From contig NZ_BSDP01000001.1 in the NCBI RefSeq assembly GCF_027925245.1, positions 1,922,001 to 1,986,000 of the forward strand: a stretch of DNA of 64,000 nt, in the 5' to 3' direction. The notes under the pieces were generated by a model. It was not told where the DNA came from. It did not search any database and worked only from the letters and a program-made list of their open reading frames with translations. Positions 8,271 to 17,668 of the stretch are shown here, in pieces; positions within the stretch are counted from its first letter, which is position 1; the number at the start of each line of letters is the position of its first letter. The DNA comes from Agromyces rhizosphaerae. GTDB taxonomy: Bacteria > Actinomycetota > Actinomycetes > Actinomycetales > Microbacteriaceae. Position numbers and translations under genes: made by a program.

Positions 8271-9524
8271 ATGAGGACCACCGCACTGGCCGGCGTCGGA
8301 TTCGTCGCCGCGACCGCACTCGCACTGACCGGCTGCGCCGCAGGCGACCAGGCCGGCGACGAGGCCGACGGCCCCGTCACGATCACGTACAGCAACTTCA
8401 TCTCGAACGGCGGCAACGAGGAGAACCTCCAGGCCATCGTCGACGCCTTCGAGGAGGAGCACCCGGACATCACCGTCGAGGTCACGACGCTGCCGTACGC
8501 CGACTACGGCACGGCGCTGCAGACCGACCTCGCGGCGGGAACGGTCTCGGACGTGTTCGACATCGAGTACGCCAACTTCGCGCAGTACCAGGCGAACGGC
8601 GTGCTGGCCGAGCTCTCGCCGGAGGACTCCGGCGCCTACCGGGCGAGCGTGCTGGAGGCCTACCAGGCCGACGGCACGCAGTACGCGCTGCCCAGCTCGT
8701 TCTCGACGGTCGTGCTGTTCTACAACAGCGATCTCTTCGAGGCCGCGGGGCTGGACGTGCCGGCCGGCGACTGGACCTGGTCCGACGAACTCGCCGCGGC
8801 GGAGGAGCTCACGGATGAGGGTGGCGGGGTCTGGGGCGACCACCAGCCGGTGAGCTTCTACGAGTACTACAAGGTGCTCGCGCAGAACGGCGGCGAGTTC
8901 CTGAACGCCGACGGCACGGCCGTCGCCTTCAACACGCCCGAGGGTGTCGAGGCGGCCGAGTGGCTGGTCGAGAAGAGCGGCACCGTGATGCCGTCCATCG
9001 AGGACGGCCAGGGCACGCCCGACTTCGACACGAACCTGTTCCTCGACGGCAAGCTCGCGATGCTGCACACCGGCATCTGGATGTTCGGCGCCTTCGCCGA
9101 CGTCCCGTTCGGGTGGGACATCGCCGTGGAGCCGGGCAACACCCAGCAGGCGAGCGCCCTCTTCTCCAACGCGGTCGGGGTCTCGGCCGGCTCGGAGCAC
9201 CAGGAGGCGGCCTCGATGTTCGCGGAGTTCCTCACCTCGAGCGACGTGATGGTGCAGACCCGCCTCGACGCGGGCTGGGAGCTGCCGGCGATCTCCGACG
9301 AGGCGGCGCTCGACAGCTACCTCACGCTGGGTGACCCGGCGAACCGGCAGGCCGTGTTCGACTCGCTCGAGCAGGTCGCCCTGCCGCCCGTCGTCGCCCA
9401 GGGTCAGCAGGAGATGCAGGACATCATGACCGAGGAGCTGGTCGAGGCGCAGGCCGGCCGCAAGAGCGTCCAGGAGGCGCTCGACTCGGCCGAGGAGCGC
9501 ATCAACGCCGCCATCGGCGGCTGA
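8271..9524 (+). CDS. Sugar-binding lipoprotein of ABC importer
   Basis: A 417-residue family-1 extracellular solute-binding protein. The signal peptide ends in a lipobox (ALALTGC), so Cys is lipidated and the protein is tethered outside the membrane. The mature part has the usual layout (NGGNEENLQAIVDAFEEEHPDITVEV near the N-terminus, FYNSDLFEAAGL, aromatic-rich GDWTWSDE). A strong ribosome site (AAGGAG) precedes ATG. It belongs to the operon with a GH15 and a GH31 alpha-glucosidase, so isomaltose-type oligosaccharides are the likely ligands; this is inference. A strong hairpin follows the gene. Confidence 0.92.
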   Translation: MRTTALAGVGFVAATALALTGCAAGDQAGDEADGPVTITYSNFISNGGNEENLQAIVDAFEEEHPDITVEVTTLPYADYGTALQTDLAAGTVSDVFDIEYANFAQYQANGVLAELSPEDSGAYRASVLEAYQADGTQYALPSSFSTVVLFYNSDLFEAAGLDVPAGDWTWSDELAAAEELTDEGGGVWGDHQPVSFYEYYKVLAQNGGEFLNADGTAVAFNTPEGVEAAEWLVEKSGTVMPSIEDGQGTPDFDTNLFLDGKLAMLHTGIWMFGAFADVPFGWDIAVEPGNTQQASALFSNAVGVSAGSEHQEAASMFAEFLTSSDVMVQTRLDAGWELPAISDEAALDSYLTLGDPANRQAVFDSLEQVALPPVVAQGQQEMQDIMTEELVEAQAGRKSVQEALDSAEERINAAIGG

Positions 9525-9538
9525 ACCGCGCACCGCAC

Positions 9539-9563
9539 GGGGCCGGGCGATTCGCCCGGCCCC
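9539..9563 (+). terminator. Intra-operon hairpin after the binding-protein gene
   Basis: GGGGCCGGGC (9539-9548) and GCCCGGCCCC (9554-9563) form a perfect 10-bp stem with a 5-nt loop, 15 bp after the binding-protein stop and 27 bp before the GH15 start. There is no T-run. It probably attenuates read-through or protects the upstream mRNA, giving excess binding protein over the enzymes; that role is inferred by analogy with malE-type operons. Confidence 0.7.
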
Positions 9564-9589
9564 ACCCATCACATCGAGAAGGCAGCAGC

Positions 9590-10756
9590 ATGACCCTCCG
9601 AACCCCCGCACCGGCCGACATCGCGGCGCTCGTCGCGTCGAGTGCCGAGCTGATCTCCGAGCTCCAGGACCCCGGCGGGGCCTATCCCGCGAGCCCGACC
9701 TTCTCGGCCTACCGCGGCTACAGCTGGTTCCGCGACGGTGCGTTCATCGCCGACGGCATGTCGAGCGCGGGCCGCGCGGACTCGGCCGAGCGCTTCTTCG
9801 ACTGGTGCGCGCGCGTCGTGGAGGCGCACGAGGACGACATCGCCGCGATCGTCTCCGCGGCACGGCGCGGCAGCCCGGTGCCCGACGAGCAGATGCTCGC
9901 CACCCGCTTCACGTTCGCAGGCGTGACAGGTGAGGACGACTGGTGGGACTTCCAGCTCGACGGGTACGGGACCTGGGTCTGGGCGGTCGCCGAGCACGTG
10001 CGCCGCCACGGGGTCGACGCGGGTCGATGGGCGAACGCGATCGGGCTGACGGTCGACTACCTCGCGAGCTCGTGGGAGCGCCCCTGCTACGACTGGTGGG
10101 AGGAGCACGCCGAGCACGTGCACGGCTCCACCCTCGGGTGCATCGCCGCGGGCCTGACGTCGGCAGTCGAGCTCGGAGTACTCGACGACGCCCGCACCGA
10201 GCTCGCCACCGCGGAGGCCGCGGCGGTCGAGCAGGCCCTGCGCACGCGGACCGTCGCGGGCGGGCACCTCGCCAAGTGGGTCGGCTCGTCCGCCGTCGAC
10301 GGCAGCCTCGCCGCGATCGTCGGCGTGATGGAGGTCGTCCCGGCTGCGTCCGATCTCGGCCTCGCCACCATCGCGGCCATCGAGCGCGACCTGACCGTGG
10401 ACGGCGGCGTGCACCGCTTCCTCGACGACACCTTCTTCGGCGGGGGCCAGTGGCCCTTGCTCACGTGCTTCCTCGGCATCGCGCTCGCCCGCGCCGGCGA
10501 CCCTGCCCGTGCGCGGGAGCTGCTCGGCTGGGCGTACTCGACCACGGCGCCCGATGGCTCCATGCCGGAGCAGGTCGGCCGCCACCTCCTCGACCCCACC
10601 ATGGTCGACGAGTGGGTCGAGCGCTGGGGCCCGGTCGCGCAGCCCCTGCTCTGGACCCACGCCATGTTCATCCGCCTCGCGGTCGAGCTCGACGCGCACC
10701 TGCGCGCGACGGCGACCACCGTGGCCGGCACCGACTCCCTGGAGACCACCGCATGA
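9590..10756 (+). CDS. GH15 family glucohydrolase (isomaltose-glucohydrolase-like)
   Basis: A 388-residue cytoplasmic protein without a signal peptide. YPASPTFSAYRGYSWFRDGAF near residues 25-45 is the GH15 subsite -1 motif. CYDWWEEHAEHVHGST (about residue 165-180) fits the general-acid region and SMPEQV (about 325) the general-base region of inverting GH15 glucoamylases. Length and motifs best match the short intracellular isomaltose glucohydrolases rather than secreted glucoamylases, which is from family memory. The predicted reaction is release of beta-glucose from isomaltose or panose-type alpha-1,6 links. Its stop overlaps the GH31 start (ATGA). Confidence 0.8.
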   Translation: MTLRTPAPADIAALVASSAELISELQDPGGAYPASPTFSAYRGYSWFRDGAFIADGMSSAGRADSAERFFDWCARVVEAHEDDIAAIVSAARRGSPVPDEQMLATRFTFAGVTGEDDWWDFQLDGYGTWVWAVAEHVRRHGVDAGRWANAIGLTVDYLASSWERPCYDWWEEHAEHVHGSTLGCIAAGLTSAVELGVLDDARTELATAEAAAVEQALRTRTVAGGHLAKWVGSSAVDGSLAAIVGVMEVVPAASDLGLATIAAIERDLTVDGGVHRFLDDTFFGGGQWPLLTCFLGIALARAGDPARARELLGWAYSTTAPDGSMPEQVGRHLLDPTMVDEWVERWGPVAQPLLWTHAMFIRLAVELDAHLRATATTVAGTDSLETTA

Positions 10757-12996
10757 TCCGCCACCGGCCGTTCGGCTCCGGCCATCCCTACTCCGTCGAC
10801 ACCGAGCAGCGCTGGCCCGTCGACCCGGTCGCGGGCGAGCCCCTGCGGCTCGGCGTGCGCGCGAGCGCGGAGATCGAGTCCGTCCGCGTCGACATCGAGG
10901 TGACGGGACCATCGGGCGATCGCGAGTCGCAGCGCCTCGCGCTCTCCCGGGTCGCGAGCACCTCCCGCGGCCAGACCATCGATGGCGGCCACCTCGCGTC
11001 GGCGCAGGCACGGCTGGCGCGCGCGGTGGGCGGGTGGGCGGTCGAGCTCCCGGCACCCGCGCCCGGCAGCGTCATCCGCTATCGCTTCACCGGTAGCGAT
11101 GCCGGCGGCATGGCCCAGCGCACCCGCGAGTTCGACGCGGTGGTCTCGGGCTGGACCGACGCGCCCGACGAGACGGTTCGCGTGGTGGGCACCGACCGCG
11201 TGCTGCCGGGCAGCGTCTCCGTGCTCACCGACGGCGACCGCGTGCGTCGCGTGCGGTTCGCGCTCCCCCTCGCGGGCGGCGAGCACGTGACCGGCTTCGG
11301 TGAGCGATACGACCGGCTCGACCACCGCGGCACCGACCTCGACGCCGTCGTGTTCGAGCAGTACAAGCGCCAGGGCGCCGAGCGCAAGACCTACCTGCCG
11401 ATGCCCTTCGCGCACGTGGTCGGCAGCGAAGGATGGGGCTTCCACGTGCGCACGTCACGGCGCAGCTGGTTCGAGATCGGGACGACCGCTGCCGATCGCA
11501 TCGTCGTCGAGGTCGAGGCGGATGCCCCGGTCGGCGCGCCCGCCGTCGAGCTGGCCTGCTACGACGGATCGCCCGCCGAGGTGCTCGATGCGTTCCTCGC
11601 CGAGGTCGGCCGACCCGAGCAGCTGCCCGACTGGGTCTTCCGGCTCTGGGCGAGCGGCAACGAGTGGAACACGCAGGCCGAGGTGATGCGCCAGATGGAC
11701 CTGCACCGCGAGCACGACGTGCCGGTCGGGTCGGTCGTCATCGAGGCGTGGAGCGACGAGCGCACGTTCACCGCGTTCCGCGACGCCCGGTACGAGGTCG
11801 CCGAGGACGGCGCACCGCACCGTCTGGACGACTTCGAGTTCCCCGCCGACGGGGCCTGGCCCGACCCGGTCGGCATGGTCGACGAGCTGCACGCCCGTGA
11901 CGTGCGCGTCCACCTCTGGCAGATCCCGCTGCTCAAGGCGCGCCCGCACCCCGTCGGGCAGGCCCGGGCGATCGCACGTGCGGCCGTGCGCGACGAGGTG
12001 CTGATCCGCGAGCCCGACGGGCGCGGCGGGCTGCGCCCGTACCGCAACCGCGGCTGGTGGTTCCCGCTGTCGACCATGCCCGACCTGACCGACGAACGCG
12101 CCGCGCGCTGGTGGACGGAGCAGCGCCGCTACCTCGTCGAGGAGGTGGGCATCGACGGGTTCAAGACCGACGGCGGCGAGCACGCCTGGGGGCGTGAGCT
12201 CGAGTATCTCGACGGCACCAGCGGTGCGGAGGGGAACAACCGCTACCCGGTCGCGTACGCGAAGGCGTACGGCGACCTCCTGCGTTCCGCTGGGAAGGCC
12301 CCGGTGACGTTCAGCCGGGCGGGGTTCACCGGTTCCCAGGCCCACGGCGCGTTCTGGGCGGGCGACGAGAACTCGACCTGGGAGGCGTTCCGCTGGTCGA
12401 TGTTCGCCGGGCTCTCCGCCGCCGCGAGCGGTGTCCTCTACTGGGGATGGGACATCGCCGGCTTCTCCGGCCCCGTTCCCGCGCCGGAGCTGTACCTGCG
12501 CGCGACCGCGGCATCCGTGTTCGTGCCGATCATGCAGTACCACTCCGAGTTCAACCATCACCGCACCCCGTCGCGCGACCGCACGCCGTGGAACATCGCG
12601 GAGCTCTCGGGCGACGAGCGCGTGGTCCCCGCCTTCCGATCCCTGGCGCACCTGCGCGAGCGACTGGTGCCGTACCTGGCCGCCTCGGCGGCGGAGAGCA
12701 TCCGCACGTCGTCCCCGTTGATGCGGCCGGTGTACTTCGACCACCCGACGCTCCCGACCGCCTGGTCGCACCCGCTGCAGTGGTTCCTCGGCGAGGACCT
12801 CTTCGTCTCGCCAGTCGTCGCCCGGGGGGAGACTCGTCACGAGGTCGCGCTGCCGCCCGGCGACTGGGTGGATGCGTGGTCGGGGGAGGCGCTCGCCGGA
12901 GGCGCGACCATGACGGTCGACGTGCCCATCGACCGCATCCCCGTGTACGTGCGCGCGGAGGCGTGGCCGAGCCTCCGCGAGGTCTTCGCCAGCTGA
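10753..12996 (+). CDS. GH31 family alpha-glucosidase
   Basis: A 747-residue retaining alpha-glucosidase starting at the ATG that overlaps the GH15 stop. The N-terminal beta-sandwich (residues 1-250) precedes the catalytic barrel. The nucleophile is predicted as Asp473 in GFKTDGGE and the general acid as Asp538 in WAGDENSTWE; GVLYWGWDIAGFSG follows as in the family. There is no signal peptide, so it acts on imported oligosaccharides together with the GH15 enzyme. It probably covers longer or mixed alpha-linkages to yield glucose. It is the last gene of the ROK operon and converges with the gene ending at 13009. Confidence 0.88.
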   Translation: MIRHRPFGSGHPYSVDTEQRWPVDPVAGEPLRLGVRASAEIESVRVDIEVTGPSGDRESQRLALSRVASTSRGQTIDGGHLASAQARLARAVGGWAVELPAPAPGSVIRYRFTGSDAGGMAQRTREFDAVVSGWTDAPDETVRVVGTDRVLPGSVSVLTDGDRVRRVRFALPLAGGEHVTGFGERYDRLDHRGTDLDAVVFEQYKRQGAERKTYLPMPFAHVVGSEGWGFHVRTSRRSWFEIGTTAADRIVVEVEADAPVGAPAVELACYDGSPAEVLDAFLAEVGRPEQLPDWVFRLWASGNEWNTQAEVMRQMDLHREHDVPVGSVVIEAWSDERTFTAFRDARYEVAEDGAPHRLDDFEFPADGAWPDPVGMVDELHARDVRVHLWQIPLLKARPHPVGQARAIARAAVRDEVLIREPDGRGGLRPYRNRGWWFPLSTMPDLTDERAARWWTEQRRYLVEEVGIDGFKTDGGEHAWGRELEYLDGTSGAEGNNRYPVAYAKAYGDLLRSAGKAPVTFSRAGFTGSQAHGAFWAGDENSTWEAFRWSMFAGLSAAASGVLYWGWDIAGFSGPVPAPELYLRATAASVFVPIMQYHSEFNHHRTPSRDRTPWNIAELSGDERVVPAFRSLAHLRERLVPYLAASAAESIRTSSPLMRPVYFDHPTLPTAWSHPLQWFLGEDLFVSPVVARGETRHEVALPPGDWVDAWSGEALAGGATMTVDVPIDRIPVYVRAEAWPSLREVFAS

Positions 12997-13008
12997 GGGC
13001 GGGCGCCG

Positions 13009-13740
13009 CTACCGCGCGTAGCGCTCGACGAACGTGCGCAGCATGCGCTGCGGCTCGGACACGGGCGCGCGCCGCACCGAGGCGAGCGTGTCCTCGAGCT
13101 CGTGGTCCGCGAAGTAGCCGTAGCCGCCGTACGAGTGGATGCGCACCTCGATGCCGGGGAGGTCGAGCTCGGGGTGGAACTGCGTGGCGTACACGTTGGC
13201 GCCGACCCGGAAGGCCTGCACCGGGCACGCGGGCGACGACGCGAGCAGCGTGGCCGACGCGGGCAGCTCGCGCGCGGCCTCCTTGTGCCCGACGAAGGCG
13301 TTGAAGGTCGCCGGCATGCCGGCGAAGAGCGGGTCGGATGCCCCGGCGTCGGTGAGTGACACCGGCACGACGCCGATCTTCTCGGAGTACGCGCGATCGA
13401 TCACCGCGCCCTGGTGCGCGCCGAGCGTGCCGACGCCGTAGCAGGCGCCGAGGAACGGGAAGTCGCGGGCGACGACCTCGTCGAGGAGCGTCGCGAACTC
13501 CGCCTCGACCCGGTGCTGCACCGCCGACTTCTGCTCGGGCGGGTCGGAGGCGTTGAACGGGCCGCCGCCGACGATGATGCCCGAGATCGCGTCGAGGTCG
13601 ATGGGCGGCATGGGCTCCGCCTCGAGGCGCACGCGCACGAGGTCGCCCTCGTCGAGCCCGGCGCCGCGGAGGAAGAGCTCGTACTCCCCGTCGGCGGGCA
13701 CGTCCTCGGCGCGCGTGGCGAGGAGGACGAACGGCTTCAC
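13009..13740 (-). CDS. Class I glutamine amidotransferase-like protein
   Basis: A stand-alone 243-residue GATase1 domain related to the GMP-synthase glutaminase. The nucleophile elbow is FLGACYGVGTLG (Cys near residue 99) and the catalytic His lies in ATQFHPELD, so the hydrolase triad looks complete. No synthetase domain is fused or adjacent; such proteins may act on gamma-glutamyl amides or be regulatory. An earlier GGGPFNASD loop is typical of the fold. Substrate unknown. It converges with the GH31 gene only 12 bp away. Confidence 0.8.
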   Translation of the reverse strand: MKPFVLLATRAEDVPADGEYELFLRGAGLDEGDLVRVRLEAEPMPPIDLDAISGIIVGGGPFNASDPPEQKSAVQHRVEAEFATLLDEVVARDFPFLGACYGVGTLGAHQGAVIDRAYSEKIGVVPVSLTDAGASDPLFAGMPATFNAFVGHKEAARELPASATLLASSPACPVQAFRVGANVYATQFHPELDLPGIEVRIHSYGGYGYFADHELEDTLASVRRAPVSEPQRMLRTFVERYAR

Positions 13741-13774
13741 GGCAACACGATAGCCGGACGCACGGCCCGTCGCG

Positions 13775-14215
13775 TCAGTATTGCGACGGTCCGTCGAGCA
13801 CCGCCATGGTGCACCGCGAGACGCAGACCAGGCGGCCCCGCTCGTCGGTGATGCGGATGTCCCAGACCTGGGTCGTGCGGCCGCGGGTGATCGGCCGCGC
13901 CTCGCCGTGCACCCATCCGTCGGGAGCGGGGCGGGTGTGGTTCGCGTTGATCTCCATGCCGACGCAGTAGTGCCGCTCCGGGTCGACCGTGAACGACGCG
14001 CCCCAGCTCGCGAGGGTCTCGGCGAGCAGCACGGATGCCCCGCCGTGCAGCACGCCGCCGGGCTGGCGGGTGCGGCCGTCCACCGGCATCCGCCCCCTGA
14101 TGGAGTCGTCGGTGAACCCGGTGATCTCGATGCCGAGGGAACGGATCGCGGTGTCGTCGCAGCGCGCGTCGACCCAGTCGGCGGAGGGGTGTTCGCCGGT
14201 GAACCAGATGCTCAT
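13775..14215 (-). CDS. Hotdog-fold acyl-CoA thioesterase (PaaI/MenI type)
   Basis: A 146-residue protein starting MSIWFTGEHPSADW at ATG 14213-14215. The hotdog signature is GVLHGGASVLLAETLASWGA (residues about 54-73), with the active-site HGG and acidic helix residue typical of PaaI and of 1,4-dihydroxy-2-naphthoyl-CoA hydrolases. Later NANHTRPAPDGWVHGEARPI fits the second strand pair. The substrate could be a menaquinone precursor or an aromatic acyl-CoA; nothing nearby decides. It lies 34 bp upstream of the amidotransferase-like gene and may share its transcript. Confidence 0.85.
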   Translation of the reverse strand: MSIWFTGEHPSADWVDARCDDTAIRSLGIEITGFTDDSIRGRMPVDGRTRQPGGVLHGGASVLLAETLASWGASFTVDPERHYCVGMEINANHTRPAPDGWVHGEARPITRGRTTQVWDIRITDERGRLVCVSRCTMAVLDGPSQY

Positions 14216-14277
14216 GCGGTCGAGTCTGCCACGGCGCGGCAGGCGGCCCTGACGTGCGGATGCCCCGGGCCGACGCC

Positions 14278-14892
14278 TCAGGCCAGCTCGGCGATGATCG
14301 GGTGCAGCGCCTCGTCGAACGCCGCCGGGTCGGTGCGCAGCGTGTCGGTCACGGCGACCGTGAGCGAGCCGATCCACCAGATGCCGCGCGCCGCGAGCGG
14401 GAGCACCTCGACGTTGAGCTCGAACGAGTGGGCCCGCCGGCCGACCTCGCGCTCGTGCTCGGCGATCGTGCCGGCGTAGGCGCGGTACGCGTCGCCGCGG
14501 TGGGTCGAGGAGGTGGAGCGGTAGGCCTCGTGGCCCCACTCGGCCCAGGAGAGCGCGGCGTCCGCGTGCGGCACGATCGCCGCGGCCAGCGTCTCGGCGC
14601 CGGTCGTGGGCAGCGCCACCTCGGTGCCGAACGCCTCGATCAGCTCGAGCGGCACGGACGACGGATGCGCCTCCGGCTCGACCGTCATCATCCACCACGC
14701 CCGCCACTGGCGTTCGAGCTCGTCCTGCACGTCGACCGGGCGGTCGGCCGGCGTGACGGGCCCCAGGTCGCGCAGCCTCGGCAGCTCGGTGGGCGAGGCG
14801 ATGCCGAGCACCTCGCGCAGGTAGAGGGCGAGCAGGACCGAGCGAGACGCGTTCTCGCGAATCACCCACGACGGCGTGCCCCCGCTCGGCAT
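14278..14892 (-). CDS. Hypothetical protein
   Basis: A 204-residue soluble protein rich in Ala, Glu and Trp (QWRAWWMM, WAEWGHEAYR, GIWWIGSLTVAVTD), with no signal peptide, no membrane helix and no catalytic motif that I recognise. Homologues in actinobacteria are carried under an unreliable zinc-binding alcohol dehydrogenase label, which the sequence does not support since no Rossmann GxGxxG is present. It sits between the thioesterase and the DUF4062 ATPase on the same strand. Confidence 0.6.
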   Translation of the reverse strand: MPSGGTPSWVIRENASRSVLLALYLREVLGIASPTELPRLRDLGPVTPADRPVDVQDELERQWRAWWMMTVEPEAHPSSVPLELIEAFGTEVALPTTGAETLAAAIVPHADAALSWAEWGHEAYRSTSSTHRGDAYRAYAGTIAEHEREVGRRAHSFELNVEVLPLAARGIWWIGSLTVAVTDTLRTDPAAFDEALHPIIAELA

Positions 14893-14976
14893 GCTCCAAG
14901 TGTAGAGCGCAGGATGTCCACGCGGCCTGCGTTTCCGGGGCTGGGGACGAACGGACGCGCCGCCCGGCGGTACGGG

Positions 14977-17595
14977 TCACCAGTGCGCGAGCGTGCTCTC
15001 CTCCTCCTCGACGTCCTCGTCGGGGAGCGCGTACGTCACGGCCTCCGGCACGGTCATCTCGCGGCCGCGGCGCTCGCCCGCTGCGACGGCGGCCGGGTCG
15101 GTCGTGCGGACCGCATCGAGCGAGACGGTGTGCACGGTGAACGCCTCCACGTCGAAGATGCCGATGCGCGACCGGATCGCCGCGGCGGCCGCGGCCAGGA
15201 CCCCAGCCCGCTCGGCCTCGCCGCGCAGCGCGGCGACCCCGCACAGCCCCTCGAGGCCGTACGCGACGCCCTCCTCGAAGTGGAGCCGCACCGACACGTG
15301 CAGCGTGCGGAGGAACGCATCCTCCGCGGCATCCGCATCGCCCCGCGCCAGCAGCAGGCGACCGCGGTGGTTGCCGCTGACCGAGAGCGTGAAGAGGTCG
15401 GCCCCGGCCTCGGCGAGCCCGGTCGCGCGGTCGAAGTGCCGCACGGCCTCGTCGATCTCGCCGCGCAGCCACGCGAGCCGTCCGCTCGAGACCTCGGTGA
15501 TCGCCTCGGCCCAGCCGTTGCCGTGCTCGTGCATGCGGGTCGCCGCGTCGCGCAGTTCGCGCTCGGCGGCGGCGATGTCGGGGTTCGGGAGCTGCAGGCG
15601 CGCGGTGGCGCGCGCCGCGAGCGACATGGCCGCCGCGTCGTCGTCACCACTCACCGTGAACTCCTCCACGCACTCGCCCAGCCCGTCGACGACCTCCTCC
15701 GACGGGTGCTGCCACATCGCGCACCAGAGCACGAAGAAGCGGGCCACGGCATGCGTGTGCGCCGACATCGGGCGGTCCTTGCCGAGCAGCTCGGTCATCC
15801 ACACCCGCACCTCGTCGAAGAACCCCGCGATCCACCAGTAGATGAGCAGGCTCCACGCGAAGTCGCCGGCGTCGTCGAGCCGGTCGGTGTAGATGAGGTG
15901 GCGCACCGCCGCGCGCAGGTTCGACAGCTCGAGCCCGAGCAGCGCGACCGCGTCGGCCTGGCCGGCCCCACGGAGGCCGGGGGCGATGCGCGCCACGAGT
16001 TCGCGGTAGTAGTCGGCGTGCGCGGCGCGCATCAGCCGCGTCCCGCCCTGCTCCCGGAGCCGCTCGATGGCGAACTCGCGCACGATGGCGAGCAGCGAGT
16101 ACGCGGACCTGCCCCCGACGTCGACCTCCTTCACCAGGGTGCCGTCGACGAGCGCGGCCATCGCATCGAGCGCGTCGGCCTCCCAGGCGCGGCCCGCGCC
16201 GATCGCCTCGACGGCGTCGAATGTGAACCGGGTCGCGAAGACCCCGAGGTCGTAGAGCAGCGCGCGCTGTTCGTCGGGCAGCAGCCCGACGCTCCAGTCG
16301 ATCGTTCCGCGCATCGTGCGGTGGCGTTCCGGCAGGTCGCGCATGGTCGCCGACAGCAGCGGGAGCGCCTGCTCGAGACGCTGGGCGATGCCGTGGGCAC
16401 CGAGCATGCGCACCCTCGCGGCGGCGAGCTCGATCGCCAGCGGGAGCCCCTCGAGCCGCCGGCAGATGTCTGCGAGGTCGGCCGCGTTCTCGGCGGTCAC
16501 CTCGAAGTCGGGCTTCGCCGCGCGGGCGCGGTCGACGAAGAGCGCGACCGCCGGGGAACGGGTGGCCCGGTCGAGCGACGCGGGCGCTCCCTCGGGCGGT
16601 GCGCGCAGCGCGGGCACGTCGAAGACGCGCTCGCCCCGCACGCGCAGCACGACTCGGCTGGTGACGAGGAACGCGACCGTCGGTGCGGCGCTCGACAGGC
16701 GCACGAGCATCGGCGCGGCCTCGACGATCTGCTCGAAGTTGTCGAGCACGACGAGCGCGCGACGGCCGCGCAGCGCGTGCTCGACGCGCTCCTCGAGCGC
16801 CGCCTCGCCGTTGTCGCGGATGCCGAGGGCGTACGAGATGGTCGGCACGAGCAGTCCCGGCTCGAGCACGCCCTCGAGCGGCACGAACGTCACGCCGTCG
16901 GGGAACAGGTCATCGCACGCGTGCGCGACCTCGATCGAGAGGCGGCTCTTGCCCACCCCGCCGGGCCCGATGAGGCTCACGATGCGGCCGTCCCGGTCGG
17001 CGAGCATCTCGCGGAGCGCGGAGATCTCGTGCTCGCGACCGATGGTCGTCGTGTACGGCACCGGCAGTCCGGGCACGGGAGGGATCGAGGCATCCGCCGG
17101 CTCGTCCTCGGACTCGCGGGACTGCACGAAACGCTCGGCCAGCAGCGCCGCCAGGTCGGAGGCCACCTGCTCCTCGAGCTGCTCGGCGGAGTCGAACGAC
17201 AGGTAGGCGGCGGAGTCGTCGTGCTTGATGCGGGCGATCAGCTCTGTCAGGCGGTCCTCCCGCGCGGCGCTCCGCCGGATGTAGATCAGCTTCGGCATGT
17301 GGGCCGGCGCGAGCCGGTACTCGTCCTCGAGGCCGGAGATCTCCTCGCCGGGCGCGACCCAGCCGTAGCTGTCACCGTAGATGCCGAGGAACACGTCGCT
17401 CTGCGCCAGGTAGGAGCGGTAGACCTCGCGGGGCGGGTACGGCCGGGCGCCCTGCTCGAACATCACCGGAGCGAGCCGGAGGCGCTCGATCGCGGCGCGC
17501 ACGGCACGGCGCTCGGGCTGCAGTTCGCGCAGCGTCGAGCTCACGAAGACGCGGATCCGCTGATCCGGCGTCCGGATCACCGGCAGCGAGGCCAT
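14977..17595 (-). CDS. DUF4062-STAND ATPase with TPR-like C-terminus
   Basis: An 872-residue multidomain protein. Residues 10-100 are a DUF4062-like domain (RVFVSSTLRELQPER, then SDVFLGIYGDSYGW). After an acidic linker comes an NB-ARC/STAND-type ATPase with Walker A GPGGVGKS (210-217), Walker B ALVVLDN (about 283-289) and the [14 protein letters not shown] motif, then winged-helix and helical-repeat regions to the C-terminus. There is no LuxR or SARP DNA-binding domain. DUF4062 sensors fused to STAND NTPases occur in signalling and in antiphage proteins. A defence or ligand-triggered role is plausible here but not shown. The start ATG 17593-17595 puts the DUF4062 motif right at the N-terminus. 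Confidence 0.8.
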   Translation of the reverse strand: MASLPVIRTPDQRIRVFVSSTLRELQPERRAVRAAIERLRLAPVMFEQGARPYPPREVYRSYLAQSDVFLGIYGDSYGWVAPGEEISGLEDEYRLAPAHMPKLIYIRRSAAREDRLTELIARIKHDDSAAYLSFDSAEQLEEQVASDLAALLAERFVQSRESEDEPADASIPPVPGLPVPYTTTIGREHEISALREMLADRDGRIVSLIGPGGVGKSRLSIEVAHACDDLFPDGVTFVPLEGVLEPGLLVPTISYALGIRDNGEAALEERVEHALRGRRALVVLDNFEQIVEAAPMLVRLSSAAPTVAFLVTSRVVLRVRGERVFDVPALRAPPEGAPASLDRATRSPAVALFVDRARAAKPDFEVTAENAADLADICRRLEGLPLAIELAAARVRMLGAHGIAQRLEQALPLLSATMRDLPERHRTMRGTIDWSVGLLPDEQRALLYDLGVFATRFTFDAVEAIGAGRAWEADALDAMAALVDGTLVKEVDVGGRSAYSLLAIVREFAIERLREQGGTRLMRAAHADYYRELVARIAPGLRGAGQADAVALLGLELSNLRAAVRHLIYTDRLDDAGDFAWSLLIYWWIAGFFDEVRVWMTELLGKDRPMSAHTHAVARFFVLWCAMWQHPSEEVVDGLGECVEEFTVSGDDDAAAMSLAARATARLQLPNPDIAAAERELRDAATRMHEHGNGWAEAITEVSSGRLAWLRGEIDEAVRHFDRATGLAEAGADLFTLSVSGNHRGRLLLARGDADAAEDAFLRTLHVSVRLHFEEGVAYGLEGLCGVAALRGEAERAGVLAAAAAAIRSRIGIFDVEAFTVHTVSLDAVRTTDPAAVAAGERRGREMTVPEAVTYALPDEDVEEEESTLAHW

Positions 17596-17668
17596 GTGCT
17601 CATCATGGCCCTCACGGACCCCCGCGGCATACCCTCGAACAGGGGGTGGGCGCCGCATCCGATCGTTG

